Made by a program: the position numbers and the translations under genes
NCBI GenBank assembly: GCA_945893365.1
Contig: CAMDED010000016.1
Location: 1 to 64,000 of the forward strand
Direction of reading: 5' to 3'
Length of the DNA: 64,000 bases
From: Candidatus Sulfopaludibacter sp. SbA3
Lineage (GTDB): Bacteria; Acidobacteriota; Terriglobia; Bryobacterales; Bryobacteraceae
Part shown: positions 46,361 to 55,558 of the stretch, piece after piece
How the letters are laid out: every line of letters begins with the position of its first letter
Numbering within the stretch: position 1 is the first letter of the stretch
Notes under the pieces: model-generated
What the model saw: the letters and a program-made list of their open reading frames with translations, nothing else
What the model was told of the DNA's origin: nothing
Database searches by the model: none

Positions 46361-47479
46361 ATGGTTCTCATGCCGGCCGCGCCACCGTATTTTCCCATAC
46401 TGCGCGACCGCGCCCGGGCACGCGCCTTCAATTCGCTGTTTCTCTTCGTCACTTCCCGCTGCAATTCGCTCTGCCGCACCTGTTTCTACTTCGACAAGCT
46501 GAACAGTAAGGACGACCTGACGACGGCCCAAATCCAGCGGATCTCCGAAACCGCGCCGCCCTTCCGCAAGCTCTGGCTCTCGGGCGGCGAGCCGTTTCTG
46601 CGCGAAGAGCTGGCGGAGATCGTCGCCGCGTTCACGCGAAATAACGGCGTCCGCAACGTCAACCTTCCCACCAACGGACTGCTGCCGGAAAGGATCTTCC
46701 GCACCATGGACCGCATGCTCGAACTGTGCCCGGACACTGCCATCGACCTGAATTTTTCGCTCGATGGTTTGGCCAAAACGCACGATTCCATACGCGGCGT
46801 TCCGAACAACTTCATTCGCACGCTCGAAACCATGCGCGAAGCCGAAGCGCGTTACCGCGGCGTGAAACGGCTGCGCCGCAACGTGCTGACCGTGATTACG
46901 AGCGAGAACCGCGAAGAGATCGTGCCGCTTGCCGAGTACCTGCGCGACCACGCCGCAATCGACGGACAGTACTTCGAAGTGGTGCGGGGAGCGGCTCCCG
47001 ATCCAACGCTCAAGGCGCTCAACCGCGACTCGATCGCGCGTCTGCACAAGGGTCTGATGCCGTTTCACCGGTATTACGCGAAAAAGCTTTTCAACCATCT
47101 TCCGGCGCTCATGCGCGGTGTGGCCAACATGTTCTATCTGGGCAACCTGCGCTTTCATTTCGACCTTCACGAACAGTGCCTGCACGGCCCGGAACGCTGG
47201 CCGATGCCTTGCACGGCGGGCGAGACGTCGATCGTGATCGACCACAACGGACGCTTTCGATCCTGCGAAATGCGGGGCATCGTGGGCGATCTGGCCGAGT
47301 TCGGTTACGATGTCCGCGCGGCGCTCGACTCCTCCGCCATGCGCGCCGAAATCGAGGCTATACCCAAGGCGAACTGCTGGTGCACGCACAGCTGTTTCAT
47401 CCAGGACAGCTCAAAATTCTCCGCAAAAGTGCAACTGCTGTACATACCCTGGGCGTGGATCAAACAGAAGGTGGCGTGA
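46361..47479 (+). CDS. Radical SAM protein with a SPASM-like C-terminus
   Basis: This 372-residue radical SAM enzyme has the cluster-binding CxxxCxxC at C34, C38 and C41 (SRCNSLCRTCF), the GGEPF motif (LSGGEPFLREELAEI) and a conserved DLNFSLDGL. The C-terminal part holds further cysteines (PCTAGETS, RSCEMRG, CWCTHSC) as in SPASM auxiliary-cluster domains. Such enzymes often modify peptides or act on small cofactors, but no precursor-peptide gene is evident beside it. The start may be ATG 46361 or 46370. It is followed without gap by mutT, and it diverges from the IscU-like scaffold. Confidence 0.85.
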   Translation: MVLMPAAPPYFPILRDRARARAFNSLFLFVTSRCNSLCRTCFYFDKLNSKDDLTTAQIQRISETAPPFRKLWLSGGEPFLREELAEIVAAFTRNNGVRNVNLPTNGLLPERIFRTMDRMLELCPDTAIDLNFSLDGLAKTHDSIRGVPNNFIRTLETMREAEARYRGVKRLRRNVLTVITSENREEIVPLAEYLRDHAAIDGQYFEVVRGAAPDPTLKALNRDSIARLHKGLMPFHRYYAKKLFNHLPALMRGVANMFYLGNLRFHFDLHEQCLHGPERWPMPCTAGETSIVIDHNGRFRSCEMRGIVGDLAEFGYDVRAALDSSAMRAEIEAIPKANCWCTHSCFIQDSSKFSAKVQLLYIPWAWIKQKVA

Positions 47480-47908
47480 ATGGCGGCGATGAAACCGGTG
47501 ATGGTGGTCGCCGCCGCGGTCATCGAGCGCCAGGGAAAGATTCTGATCTGCCAGCGCAAACGCGGGTCGAAACACGCTTTCAAGTGGGAGTTCGCGGGCG
47601 GGAAGGTTGAAACCGGCGAAACTCCCGCCGAGGCGCTGAAGCGCGAGCTCAAGGAAGAACTCTCGATCGACGCGGCCATCGGCGAAGAGATGGAGCGCTA
47701 CGAGTTCAGCTATCCGGGCCGCCCGCCCATTCAACTCATCTTCTTCCGCGTCCGCGAGTTCGAGGGCGAACCCGAGAACCAGGTCTTCGAATCGATCGAG
47801 TGGACACGGCCCGAGCAGCTGCCTTCGTACGATTTTCTCGATGGCGACATGGAGTTCGTGAAGCGCCTTGTGGGGCAAGCCTCGAGACCGGCCTCGAGAC
47901 ACGTCTAA
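47480..47908 (+). CDS. mutT: MutT-type Nudix hydrolase
   Basis: This 142-residue Nudix protein most resembles 8-oxo-dGTP diphosphatase MutT, which cleans oxidised dGTP from the nucleotide pool. The Nudix box runs from G41 to I63 (GKVETGETPAEALKREL then KEELSI) with E47, R55, E56, E59 and E60. The usual glycine after EE-x is a serine. MutT-like features are VAAAVIERQGKILICQRK and FSYPGRPPIQLIFFRV. The ATG directly follows the radical SAM stop; a second ATG is nine bases on. Confidence 0.88.
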   Translation: MAAMKPVMVVAAAVIERQGKILICQRKRGSKHAFKWEFAGGKVETGETPAEALKRELKEELSIDAAIGEEMERYEFSYPGRPPIQLIFFRVREFEGEPENQVFESIEWTRPEQLPSYDFLDGDMEFVKRLVGQASRPASRHV

Positions 47909-47950
47909 GCCGCCTTGCAAACGCCGCGCCACTCGGCAAAGATATGAACT

Positions 47951-49090
47951 ATGACCCCGAACATGATTGGCGCGTACGGCGACTGGGCTGCACGGACGTT
48001 GCAGGACCCGCCGCGACTATCTTTCCGGCAGCCGATGTTCGGCAGCGTGGATGCGTGGCGCGCCGTGGCACGGGCGCGGTACAGGGAATCGCTCCTCGGC
48101 CCGGGCGGCGCGGCGACGCCGGTCCCCGTGGTGCAGCATCAACTTGAGTTCGACGGATTGTCGATCGAACACCTGCAGTGGCAATTGCCGTTTGGACCGC
48201 CCACGGAGGCGCTGCTGTTGAAGCCATCCGGCGCCAGGGGCAAGTTGCCCGGTATCGTGGGGCTGCACGACCACGGCGGGAACAAATACTTCGGACTGCG
48301 GAAGATCACGCGAATGTCGAAGGATCCTCACCCCCTGATGGTTCGGCATCAGAATCAGTATTACGGGGGCGCGGCTTGGGCCAACGAATTGGCGCGGCGC
48401 GGGTACGTGGTGCTGGTGCACGACACCTTCACGTTTGGAAGCCGGCGCATGCGGCTCGCGGATTTGCCGGGGAGCATCCGCAACAACATGGTAGAGGCCA
48501 ACCCGGAGGCCGAAGACGAGATCCAGCGTTACAACCAGTTCGCCGGCGGTCACGAGCATTTAATCGCCAAAAGCCTCTTCAGCGCCGGCATGACGTGGCC
48601 GGGCGTATTTGTTTTCGACGACCAGCGAGCCGTCGATTACCTGGCGTCGCGGCCCGACGTGGATGCGACCAGGATCGGCTGTAGCGGGCTCTCGGGCGGA
48701 GGGCTGCGAACCGTGATGCTGACAGGGGCCGACGAACGCATTCGCTGCTCGTGCTGCGTGGGGATGATGACGACGTGGCGCGACTATCTGCTCAACAAAT
48801 GCTACACGCACACGTGGATGTGTTACGTGCCCGGGCTGCCGCGGGACCTGGACTATCCCGAGGTGCTGGGACTGGGCGCGCCCAATCCCGTGCTCGTGTT
48901 GAACAACAGGCAGGATGCGCTGTTCACCATGCCGGAGATGGAGCGGGCGGACCGGATACTCACCGAAGTGTACAAGAAGGCCGGCGCCCCGGAGCGTTAC
49001 CGGGCGAGCTTTTACGACGGGCCGCACAAGTTCGACCGGGAGATGCAGAAGGAAGCCTTCGCCTGGTTCGACCGCTGGCTTAAGGCCTGA
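47951..49090 (+). CDS. Alpha/beta hydrolase, acetyl-xylan-esterase/DLH-like
   Basis: This 379-residue alpha/beta hydrolase probably hydrolyses an ester. The nucleophile elbow is GCSGLSGGGLRT (serine in GLSGG), followed by a cysteine-rich stretch (RIRCSCCVGMM). The acid is in VLNNRQDALFT and the histidine in YDGPHKFDRE. The oxyanion-side segment is GIVGLHDHGGNKYFGL. No signal peptide is evident. These large acidobacterial hydrolases are often annotated as acetyl xylan esterases, but the substrate is not established. It stands alone behind mutT by 42 bp. Confidence 0.82.
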   Translation: MTPNMIGAYGDWAARTLQDPPRLSFRQPMFGSVDAWRAVARARYRESLLGPGGAATPVPVVQHQLEFDGLSIEHLQWQLPFGPPTEALLLKPSGARGKLPGIVGLHDHGGNKYFGLRKITRMSKDPHPLMVRHQNQYYGGAAWANELARRGYVVLVHDTFTFGSRRMRLADLPGSIRNNMVEANPEAEDEIQRYNQFAGGHEHLIAKSLFSAGMTWPGVFVFDDQRAVDYLASRPDVDATRIGCSGLSGGGLRTVMLTGADERIRCSCCVGMMTTWRDYLLNKCYTHTWMCYVPGLPRDLDYPEVLGLGAPNPVLVLNNRQDALFTMPEMERADRILTEVYKKAGAPERYRASFYDGPHKFDREMQKEAFAWFDRWLKA

Positions 49091-49193
49091 CGAGCGCTGC
49101 CTCCTTGCGCTCGACGCAGGCTACGCTCCAATGAAGGCGGCCGCGAGGATGCCGCGGACTACGCCCGTCGCCAGTCCGAACAAAGCCCGCGCC

Positions 49194-50480
49194 TCAGCAG
49201 ACCAGATCTTTGCGGCCGATTTTGAAATTCCCGAGATTCCCCAGGATCGTCAACGCAATCTGCTCGCTGCCAAAAAAAGTCCGCGCGATCCGCTGGAGTT
49301 CTTCCGCCGTCACCGCTTCAATCGCCGCCGTCACTTCGTCGAGCGAGATAAACCGGCCGAAATACATCGCCTGCCTCGCCAGATTCGACATGCGGCTGGA
49401 CGTCGATTCCAAACTCAGCATCAGCGAACCTTTGAGGTGATCCTTCGCGCGGCGCAACTCTTCGGCTGGAACTTCTTCGTTCTTGAGCTGGCTGAATTCC
49501 TTGAGAATCGAGTCCACCACCTGGCGCGCCGACTTGAGGGAAGTCCCCGCGTAGATCATCAGGCAGCCGGTATCGCTGTAGGTATTCAGTTCGGAAAACA
49601 CCGCGTACGCCAGCCCCTGGCGCTCGCGGATATTCTGGAAAAGGCGCGAGCTCATCCCGCCGCCGAGCAGCGTGTTAAGGACGTAGCAGGCGAAGCGCGA
49701 CTCGTGCGAAAGGTGGAACGACGGCACGCCAAGGCACAAATGCACCTGTTCCAGTTCCTTTTTCTTTTTTAGCGCGATCGCGGCGTAGGTCCCAGGCGCG
49801 GGGTCGGCCGGCCGCGGACCCGGATCGGGCAGCTTCTCAAAATATTGCCGCGCCAGGTCCACCATGCGCCCGTGAGCGAGATTTCCCGCCGCCGTGATCA
49901 AAGTGTTGGACGATCCGTAAGCGCCGCGATAGAAAGAATCGATCGCCTCGCGGTCGAAACTCTGGATCGTCTTCTTCGTGCCGAGAATCGGCCGCCCCAG
50001 GGCGTGGTCCTTCCAGAAATTCGAGGAAAAAATCTCGTGGACCAGGTAGTCCGGACTGTCGGCGTCCATCTTCAACTCTTCGAGAATGACGCCTTTCTCC
50101 TTTTCGATATCCTCCGGCCGGAAGAGAGGGTGCAGAACCAGGTCTGCAAGAACGTCAAAGGCCTTGGGCAGATGCTCGTCGAGAACCTTGGTGTTGTAAC
50201 AGACCATTTCCTTGGCCGTGAACGCGTCGAGGTTGCCGCCGATCGAGTCGACCGACCGCGCGATCTCCTCGGCCGAGCGATTCGCCGTACCTTTGAAGAG
50301 CATATGCTCGATGAAGTGCGTGAGTCCGTTCTGATCGGGCGTCTCCCGCCGCGAGCCGGAGTTCACCCACACGCCGACGGAGACCGAGCGGACGTGCGGC
50401 ATGACCTCGGTAATGACACGAACCCCGTTCGCCAGCAAAGTGACTTCGATGTCGCGGACGGGCGAAACTGTAGTGGACAA
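49194..50480 (-). CDS. M16-family zinc peptidase (processing-peptidase-like)
   Basis: This protein of about 428 residues is a single-chain M16B peptidase, related to mitochondrial-processing-peptidase beta subunits and YmxG. The inverted zinc motif HxxEH is present as THFIEHMLFKGT, with the downstream glutamate in LEELKMDADSPDYLVHE. The C-terminal inactive-half features are GMSSRLFQNIRERQGLAY. I prefer TTG 50480 because GGGAGG lies upstream (50493-50498) and the protein then begins near STTVSPVRDIEVTLLANG. In-frame ATGs at 50546 and 50591 would add a basic leader without family support. Function in this organism is unknown. Confidence 0.85.
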   Translation of the reverse strand: MSTTVSPVRDIEVTLLANGVRVITEVMPHVRSVSVGVWVNSGSRRETPDQNGLTHFIEHMLFKGTANRSAEEIARSVDSIGGNLDAFTAKEMVCYNTKVLDEHLPKAFDVLADLVLHPLFRPEDIEKEKGVILEELKMDADSPDYLVHEIFSSNFWKDHALGRPILGTKKTIQSFDREAIDSFYRGAYGSSNTLITAAGNLAHGRMVDLARQYFEKLPDPGPRPADPAPGTYAAIALKKKKELEQVHLCLGVPSFHLSHESRFACYVLNTLLGGGMSSRLFQNIRERQGLAYAVFSELNTYSDTGCLMIYAGTSLKSARQVVDSILKEFSQLKNEEVPAEELRRAKDHLKGSLMLSLESTSSRMSNLARQAMYFGRFISLDEVTAAIEAVTAEELQRIARTFFGSEQIALTILGNLGNFKIGRKDLVC

Positions 50481-50665
50481 GTGAAAAATGGGCCTCCCTT
50501 TGTTTTTACCACCTTTTTCCGCTGCCGTGGCGCGGATTTGTCCCATACAAGCTCGGGACCGACTTGAATCGGTCACGCCAGGAAAGAACAACCGGCTTAG
50601 GAAAGCCCCACATCCCGAGCCGGGAGGTTGGTGCCAAACGGTACCGATTCGCCGAAAAACTCCTA

Positions 50666-50695
50666 TTGACGCTCAGGATACAATCTGCTTAGATA
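50666..50695 (+). promoter_or_regulatory. Candidate promoter of the ParB-like gene
   Basis: TTGACG (50666-50671) is followed after 18 bp by TAGATA (50690-50695). The sequence just downstream contains TACCGACCGGTA, a partial palindrome. The pair is close to sigma-70 spacing, but the -10 is poor. Confidence 0.3.
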
Positions 50696-51334
50696 GTACC
50701 GACCGGTAACGGAACGGATGCAGGAACGCCGGAAACGATTGCCATCCAGGGAAGGAGCATCCCCTACAGCCGCAGCGCCGTCTCCGTCGAGGAATGCGTT
50801 CTCGATCCGCTAAACCCGCGTATTCAATTCCTGGTTGGTCAGCGGGCCTGGGCGGTAAGCGAAAACGACCTTGACGAGCTGATCTGGGAGAAGGATTCGG
50901 TCAAGTCGCTAGGCCAATCCATCCTTCAAAACGGAGGAGTCTACGAATCCGTCATCGTCCAGCGCAGGGGACCGAAGTTTCTCGTGCGAGAAGGCAACTG
51001 CCGCACCGTCGCCTGCAGGCGCCTCCTTGACAAGCACCCTAACGATGCGCGCTTCAAGATGATGCCGGCGATGATTTTCGACATCGAGTTGACCGAAGAG
51101 GCCCTTGCCGTCCTGTTGGCGGATATGCACGTGAGCGGCAAGATCCGCTGGGACGCGTACGAACAAGCCAAACATGTGTCGGACCTCTTCAACGCGTATG
51201 GGAAGACGTACGAATGGTTGAGTAACCACTTGCGTTTGAGCAAGGGAAAGATCAGGGAATTGCTAGAGGCGTACCATGCGGCGGCCGAATACTTGGGTCT
51301 CTATCCGGCGCCGGTCAACGTGAAGAAATTCTGA
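50693..51334 (+). CDS. ParB-like nuclease-domain protein, no normal start codon
   Basis: The reading frame is open from 50693 and contains a clear ParB/sulfiredoxin-like N-terminal domain: VLDPLNPRIQFLVGQ, LIWEKDSVKSLGQSILQNGG, YESVIVQRRGPKFLVREG and NCRTVACRRLL. The helical C-terminal half has LRLSKGKIRELLEAYH (HTH-like). ParB-like proteins bind DNA and use CTP or act as nucleases. There is no in-frame ATG, GTG or TTG between the upstream stop (50690) and 50981, where the domain is already half complete. An ATT at 50738 is the only near-cognate start near the expected N-terminus. An ATG at 50718 is in a different frame. It is either unusually initiated or frameshifted. Confidence 0.6.
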   Translation: MVPTGNGTDAGTPETIAIQGRSIPYSRSAVSVEECVLDPLNPRIQFLVGQRAWAVSENDLDELIWEKDSVKSLGQSILQNGGVYESVIVQRRGPKFLVREGNCRTVACRRLLDKHPNDARFKMMPAMIFDIELTEEALAVLLADMHVSGKIRWDAYEQAKHVSDLFNAYGKTYEWLSNHLRLSKGKIRELLEAYHAAAEYLGLYPAPVNVKKF

Positions 51335-51366
51335 AGGACGTCGATTTGAAGATGTGAGGACGGCTT

Positions 51367-51797
51367 ATGGAGCGCTATCTGGCATTGTTCGAACCCGGCC
51401 TGAAGGCTGGCGGCTACACGGTGACGTTTCCGGACTTCGGTTACGGCGTCACGCAAGGTGAAACCGTTGCGGAAGCCATGGAGATGGCGCAAGATCTCCT
51501 GATGTTGACCATTGGCGACTACATCCGGGAAAGCAAACAATTGCCCTTGCCGGTGCGCCGCCGCGGGGCCGAATTCCGTCCGGTACCGCTGCCGGCCTTG
51601 CAGTCTGCCAAGGTCGATCTCTACACGGCGTTTCTGGAATCGGGTCTGAAGAAAGCGGAGTTTGCCGTATTGGAATACCCAGGACGCGCATTGAACGATT
51701 GTTCTCTCTTCGGCATCACTCTCGCCTGGATCAGATCGAAGCGGCGCTCGCCGCGCTCGGCAAACGTCTGCACGTTGAAGCCCGCGACGCGGCGTGA
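51367..51797 (+). pseudogene. HicB-type antitoxin gene with a frameshift
   Basis: The N-terminal half is a HicB partial RNase H-like domain: MERYLALFEPGLKAGGY, FPDFGYGVTQGETVAEAMEMA and the DLLMLTIGDYIRESKQLP helix. After KKAEFA (near 51666) the frame changes. In the adjacent frame the expected C-terminal DNA-binding part continues as RIGIPRTRIERLFSLRHHS then RLDQIEAALAALGKRLHVEA, ending at TGA 51795-51797. Restoring one base at 51666/51667 would rejoin the two. As it stands, the translated product would end in an unrelated tail (stop at 51807). No hicA gene is adjacent, so the antitoxin would be orphan as well as broken. Confidence 0.75.
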
Positions 51798-52085
51798 ATC
51801 GCGGTGAGGACGTGGCACTCGCCCTCACGCGCCGCATGCGCGCAAGGCCGAGGCTCCGGTCCTGCTATCGTCCTGTCCGTCGTAGAATCTTACAATGCGC
51901 GTTGGGGCAGCGTGGGGCGGACGCCCTCGTCCGTGCGCGACCCCCCTGGTCGTGCTCTTATTCCCAAGCCAAGAGATCCTCGCGCGCGAGGCGCCTGCGA
52001 AGCCGCGGATACGGTCCACGCTCGGACTACGATCCCCCGAAAGCATGGTATTCTATTACCATTCCAAGGCAGAGGCTCGACTGAC
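51798..52085. other. Region upstream of the second DUF1553 gene
   Basis: I see no gene here, though the frame of the following gene is open through it. It holds an inverted repeat ATGGTA-N6-TACCAT (52045-52062), close to the start of the DUF1553 gene. This is the likely promoter/operator region of that gene pair. Confidence 0.45.
52045..52062. promoter_or_regulatory. Inverted repeat before the second DUF1553 gene
   Basis: ATGGTA and TACCAT flank a six-base spacer (TTCTAT). The TGGT/ACCA half-sites resemble those of the candidate FadR-type operator at 11456-11470 but with wider spacing. It ends 23 bp before the proposed TTG start. Confidence 0.35.
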
Positions 52086-54110
52086 TTGACCCACAGAAAC
52101 CTCGCAAGAATTTTCATTGCCGGAACGGTCCTGATTGGCGGCGCCGGCTTCTCGGCCTCCACGGAAACCGGCGTTGCGCCGCTCGGCGCCTATACCGCCG
52201 CCGAGCGCAGGCATTGGGCTTTCCAGCCGCGCCGCGATGTCCAACCTCCGGTACTTACGGACGCTGCCGCGAAGGCATTTATCCGCACTCCCATCGACGC
52301 CTTTATTCTTGCCGGGCTTCGAAAAGAAGGATTGCCCCCCGCGCCTGAAGCCGGCCGCCCAACGCTCATCCGCCGCGTCACCTACGACCTTCACGGTCTG
52401 CCTCCTACGCCGGAGGAAATCCAGGCCTTCGTCAACGACAAGTCACCCCGAGCCTATGAGAACCTGATCGATAAGCTCCTCGACTCGCCGCGATACGGCG
52501 AACAATGGGCAAGGCACTGGCTGGATGTCGTGCGATTTGCCGAATCGGACGGATACGAATACGACACGCACCGCCCGGACGCTTTCCGCTATCGCGATTA
52601 CGTCGTCTCGAGTTTTCAGAACGATAAACCTTACGACGAGTTCATCACGGAGCAGATAGCCGGCGACGAGATGGAGCCGAAGACCGACGGGCGTCTCGTT
52701 GCCAGCGGCTTCAACCGCCTTGGACCGCTGCGAAAGAACGCGGGTAACCAGGAAGTCGCCAGTTCCCGGACCGAAGTGCTGACGGAGATGACCAACATCG
52801 CCGGCGCGGCGATCCTCGGCGTCACGGTGGGCTGCGCCCGCTGCCACGACCACAAGTTCGATCCATTCCGCCAATCCGATTACTATCGGCTGCAGGGATA
52901 TTTCGCCCAGACGCAATCGAACGACGTCGTCATCGCGACGCCCGAAGAGCAGGCCGGATACAAGGCCGCCATGGAGCCGATCGAACGCGAGATGCGCAAG
53001 CTACGCTCCTCGATGCGGCGAGCCTCGGAGGAGGAAAAGGGCAAGATTCAGGTCCGTCTGGAAGAACTCGACGAGAAGGTACCTCCGCCGCTCACGGCCT
53101 ACTACGCCGTTTCGAACAACGTCAAGGACATGACGCAGATTCATCTGCTCGGCCGCGGCGACTATCGAAACAAAGGAGCGAAAGTCGGCATGCGTCCTCT
53201 GGGAATCCTGCTGCCGGAGGGCGAGGCGGAGCTGCCGCTGGATACGGCGCGGCCGCGGACGAAGCTCGCGGCGTGGATCGTCGATCCGGCCAACCCGCTC
53301 ACCTCCCGCGTGATGGTGAATCGCATCTGGGGTTATCACTTCGGCCGCGGAATCGTTTCGACGCCTAACGATTTCGGCCGCATGGGCACGCGGCCCACGC
53401 ATCCCGAGCTGCTCGACTGGCTCGCCAACCAGTACGTCAAAGGCGGATGGAAGATGAAGCCGATCCATCGCATGATTCTGCTTTCGAGCGCCTACAGGCA
53501 GGCGAGCGAGGCGCCTGCCGAAACGATCGCAGCCGCGAAGGACGCAGGCAACAAGCTGCTGTGGAAGTGGAATCGCCGCCGGCTCGAAGCCGAGGAGCTG
53601 CGGGACTCGATGCTGGCCGTCTCGGGAAAGCTGAATCTGAAGACCGGCGGGCCGAGCGTGATGGTAAACATCGATCCGGAGCTCATCAAGGACTTGAAGC
53701 GCCCGCAGTATTGGGTTCCCACGCGCGACAAGAGCGAGCACGGCCGGCGCACGATCTACATGATCTACAAGCGAAACCTGATTCTGCCGTTCATGCAGGT
53801 GTTCGACTCGCCGGACACGCTGCTGTCGTGCGCGCGGCGCGAACAGTCGACGCACTCTCCACAGGCGCTCGAGCTGCTGAACGGGGAGCTGTCGAACAGC
53901 CTGGCGCGGGCGCTCGCCGAGCGTCTGCTCAACGATCGCAAGACCGCCTCCGAGCGTATCGACTACGGGTTTCGCCTGGTAGCGGGACGGGCCCCGAACG
54001 CAAAGGAAAAGTCGCTTGCGATGGGTTACCTGGACGATCCGGATCCGGCGGCGATCGCCGAATTCGCGCTGACGCTTCTCAACTCGAACGCCTTCCTCTA
54101 CGTGAACTGA
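52086..54110 (+). CDS. DUF1549/DUF1553 cytochrome-like exported protein
   Basis: This protein of about 674 residues has an N-terminal signal peptide (THRNLARIFIAGTVLIGGAG), DUF1549 (about 40-270, with LIRRVTYDLHGLPPTPEEI and a single CxxCH, C250ARCH, in GCARCHDHKFDP), a charged linker and DUF1553 (about 385-650, VMVNRIWGYHFGRG). Unlike its counterpart at 14833 it has no PSCyt1 haem domains. I chose TTG 52086 because the signal peptide starts there and GAGG lies about 9 nt upstream; the frame continues open to 51804 without coding character. It pairs with the DUF1501 gene one base downstream. Confidence 0.87.
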   Translation: MTHRNLARIFIAGTVLIGGAGFSASTETGVAPLGAYTAAERRHWAFQPRRDVQPPVLTDAAAKAFIRTPIDAFILAGLRKEGLPPAPEAGRPTLIRRVTYDLHGLPPTPEEIQAFVNDKSPRAYENLIDKLLDSPRYGEQWARHWLDVVRFAESDGYEYDTHRPDAFRYRDYVVSSFQNDKPYDEFITEQIAGDEMEPKTDGRLVASGFNRLGPLRKNAGNQEVASSRTEVLTEMTNIAGAAILGVTVGCARCHDHKFDPFRQSDYYRLQGYFAQTQSNDVVIATPEEQAGYKAAMEPIEREMRKLRSSMRRASEEEKGKIQVRLEELDEKVPPPLTAYYAVSNNVKDMTQIHLLGRGDYRNKGAKVGMRPLGILLPEGEAELPLDTARPRTKLAAWIVDPANPLTSRVMVNRIWGYHFGRGIVSTPNDFGRMGTRPTHPELLDWLANQYVKGGWKMKPIHRMILLSSAYRQASEAPAETIAAAKDAGNKLLWKWNRRRLEAEELRDSMLAVSGKLNLKTGGPSVMVNIDPELIKDLKRPQYWVPTRDKSEHGRRTIYMIYKRNLILPFMQVFDSPDTLLSCARREQSTHSPQALELLNGELSNSLARALAERLLNDRKTASERIDYGFRLVAGRAPNAKEKSLAMGYLDDPDPAAIAEFALTLLNSNAFLYVN

Positions 54111-54111
54111 T

Positions 54112-55533
54112 ATGCCTGAACACATTCGATACGCGCGGAATCGCCGCGAGTTCCTGACGGACTGCTTTTGCGGTATCGGTTCGCTGAGCTTCGCGTCGCT
54201 GCTGGCTCAGGACCAGGCGCGCGCGGCGCGGTACAACCCGCTCGCGCCGAAAGAGCCTCACTTCACGGCCAAGGCGAAGGCGATGATCTTCCTGTTCCAG
54301 GCCGGCGGGCCATCGCATCTGGAGACTTTCGATCCCAAGCCGCTGCTGAACAAGCTGCACGGGGAGAAGCGGCCGGCCGAGTTCGGCGACGTCCAATATC
54401 AGAACGTCAATGCGAACTCGCGCCTTCTCGGCACGAAGAGAACTTTCGCGAAGCACGGGAAGTCGGGCCTCGAGGTCTCGGACCTGCTGCCGCATCAGGC
54501 GAAGATCGCCGACGACATCTGCGTGATTCGCTCGATGCACGGCGACATGGTGGTCCACTCGGCGGCCCAGTATCAAATGATGTCCGGGCGCGTGATACCG
54601 GGCTTTCCGGCGATGGGGAGCTGGCTTGCGTACGGACTGGGGACGGTGTCCGAATCGCTGCCCGCCTACGTGGTGATGCCGGACCCGAACGGGGCTCCGG
54701 AAGCCGGTCAGCCCATGTATACGAACGGGTTCCTACCGTCCGTGTATCAGCCCGCTCTGTTTCGCGCGGGCAAGCGGCCCGTGCTGAATCTGGAGTTGCC
54801 CAAGGGCGTCTCGCTCGACCGGCGACGGAAGACCATGGACTTTCTGCGCGCGCTGAACGAGGCCAACATGCGCGGCGAAGATCAGGAATTCGCGGCGCGC
54901 ATTTCCGCCTACGATACGGCGTTCAAGATGCAGACGGAAGCGCCCGAGATCTTCGATGTATCAAACGAGTCCCAGGAGACGCTCGATATGTACGGTGTCG
55001 GCGGCGAGAAGACGGACGATTACGGCCGTCGCTGTTTGCTGGCGCGGCGGCTGATCGAGCGCGGGGTGCGCTTTGTGTGTGTCGTGGCCGGAGGCGGCGG
55101 GGGCGAGACCGAGTGGGACGCGCATAGCGACATCGAGAAAAATCACGCACGGATGGCCGCTTTGACCGATCAGCCGACGGCCGCTCTGGTGCAGGATCTA
55201 AAGCGCCGGGGGCTTCTCGATTCGACTGTGGTGCTGTGGGGCGGCGAGTTTGGCCGGTCGCCGGAATCCGAGCGCGGGGGCGGGCGCGATCACCACAACA
55301 CCGGATTCAGCATGTGGGTGTCCGGCGGCGGCTTCAAGGGCGGTATGGCCTACGGCGCAACCGACGATATCGGTCTCAAGGCAACCGTGGATCCGGTGCA
55401 CTTCCGCGATCTCCATGCGACGTTGATGCATCAGATGGGTCTAAACCAGGACCAATTGAGCTACATGCACCAGGGACGGCGCGAGCGGCTCACGGAAGTG
55501 CACGGGCGAATCATCAAAGAGATTCTGGTTTAG
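54112..55533 (+). CDS. DUF1501 exported protein, second copy
   Basis: This 473-residue sulfatase-fold protein is a partner of the preceding DUF1553 protein. The N-terminus has a Tat-type motif (ARNRREFLTDCFCG). The DUF1501 core is AMIFLFQAGGPSHLETFDPK, GFPAMGSWLAYGLGTVSE, LWGGEFGRSPESE and GRDHHNTGFSMWVSGGGF. A run of glycines (VVAGGGGGETEWDAH) is characteristic. It starts one base after the stop of the DUF1553 gene. It differs clearly from the copy at 17549, so the two pairs are old paralogues. Confidence 0.9.
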   Translation: MPEHIRYARNRREFLTDCFCGIGSLSFASLLAQDQARAARYNPLAPKEPHFTAKAKAMIFLFQAGGPSHLETFDPKPLLNKLHGEKRPAEFGDVQYQNVNANSRLLGTKRTFAKHGKSGLEVSDLLPHQAKIADDICVIRSMHGDMVVHSAAQYQMMSGRVIPGFPAMGSWLAYGLGTVSESLPAYVVMPDPNGAPEAGQPMYTNGFLPSVYQPALFRAGKRPVLNLELPKGVSLDRRRKTMDFLRALNEANMRGEDQEFAARISAYDTAFKMQTEAPEIFDVSNESQETLDMYGVGGEKTDDYGRRCLLARRLIERGVRFVCVVAGGGGGETEWDAHSDIEKNHARMAALTDQPTAALVQDLKRRGLLDSTVVLWGGEFGRSPESERGGGRDHHNTGFSMWVSGGGFKGGMAYGATDDIGLKATVDPVHFRDLHATLMHQMGLNQDQLSYMHQGRRERLTEVHGRIIKEILV

Positions 55534-55558
55534 CGCGGCGCGAGGGCGCACGCGGCTC

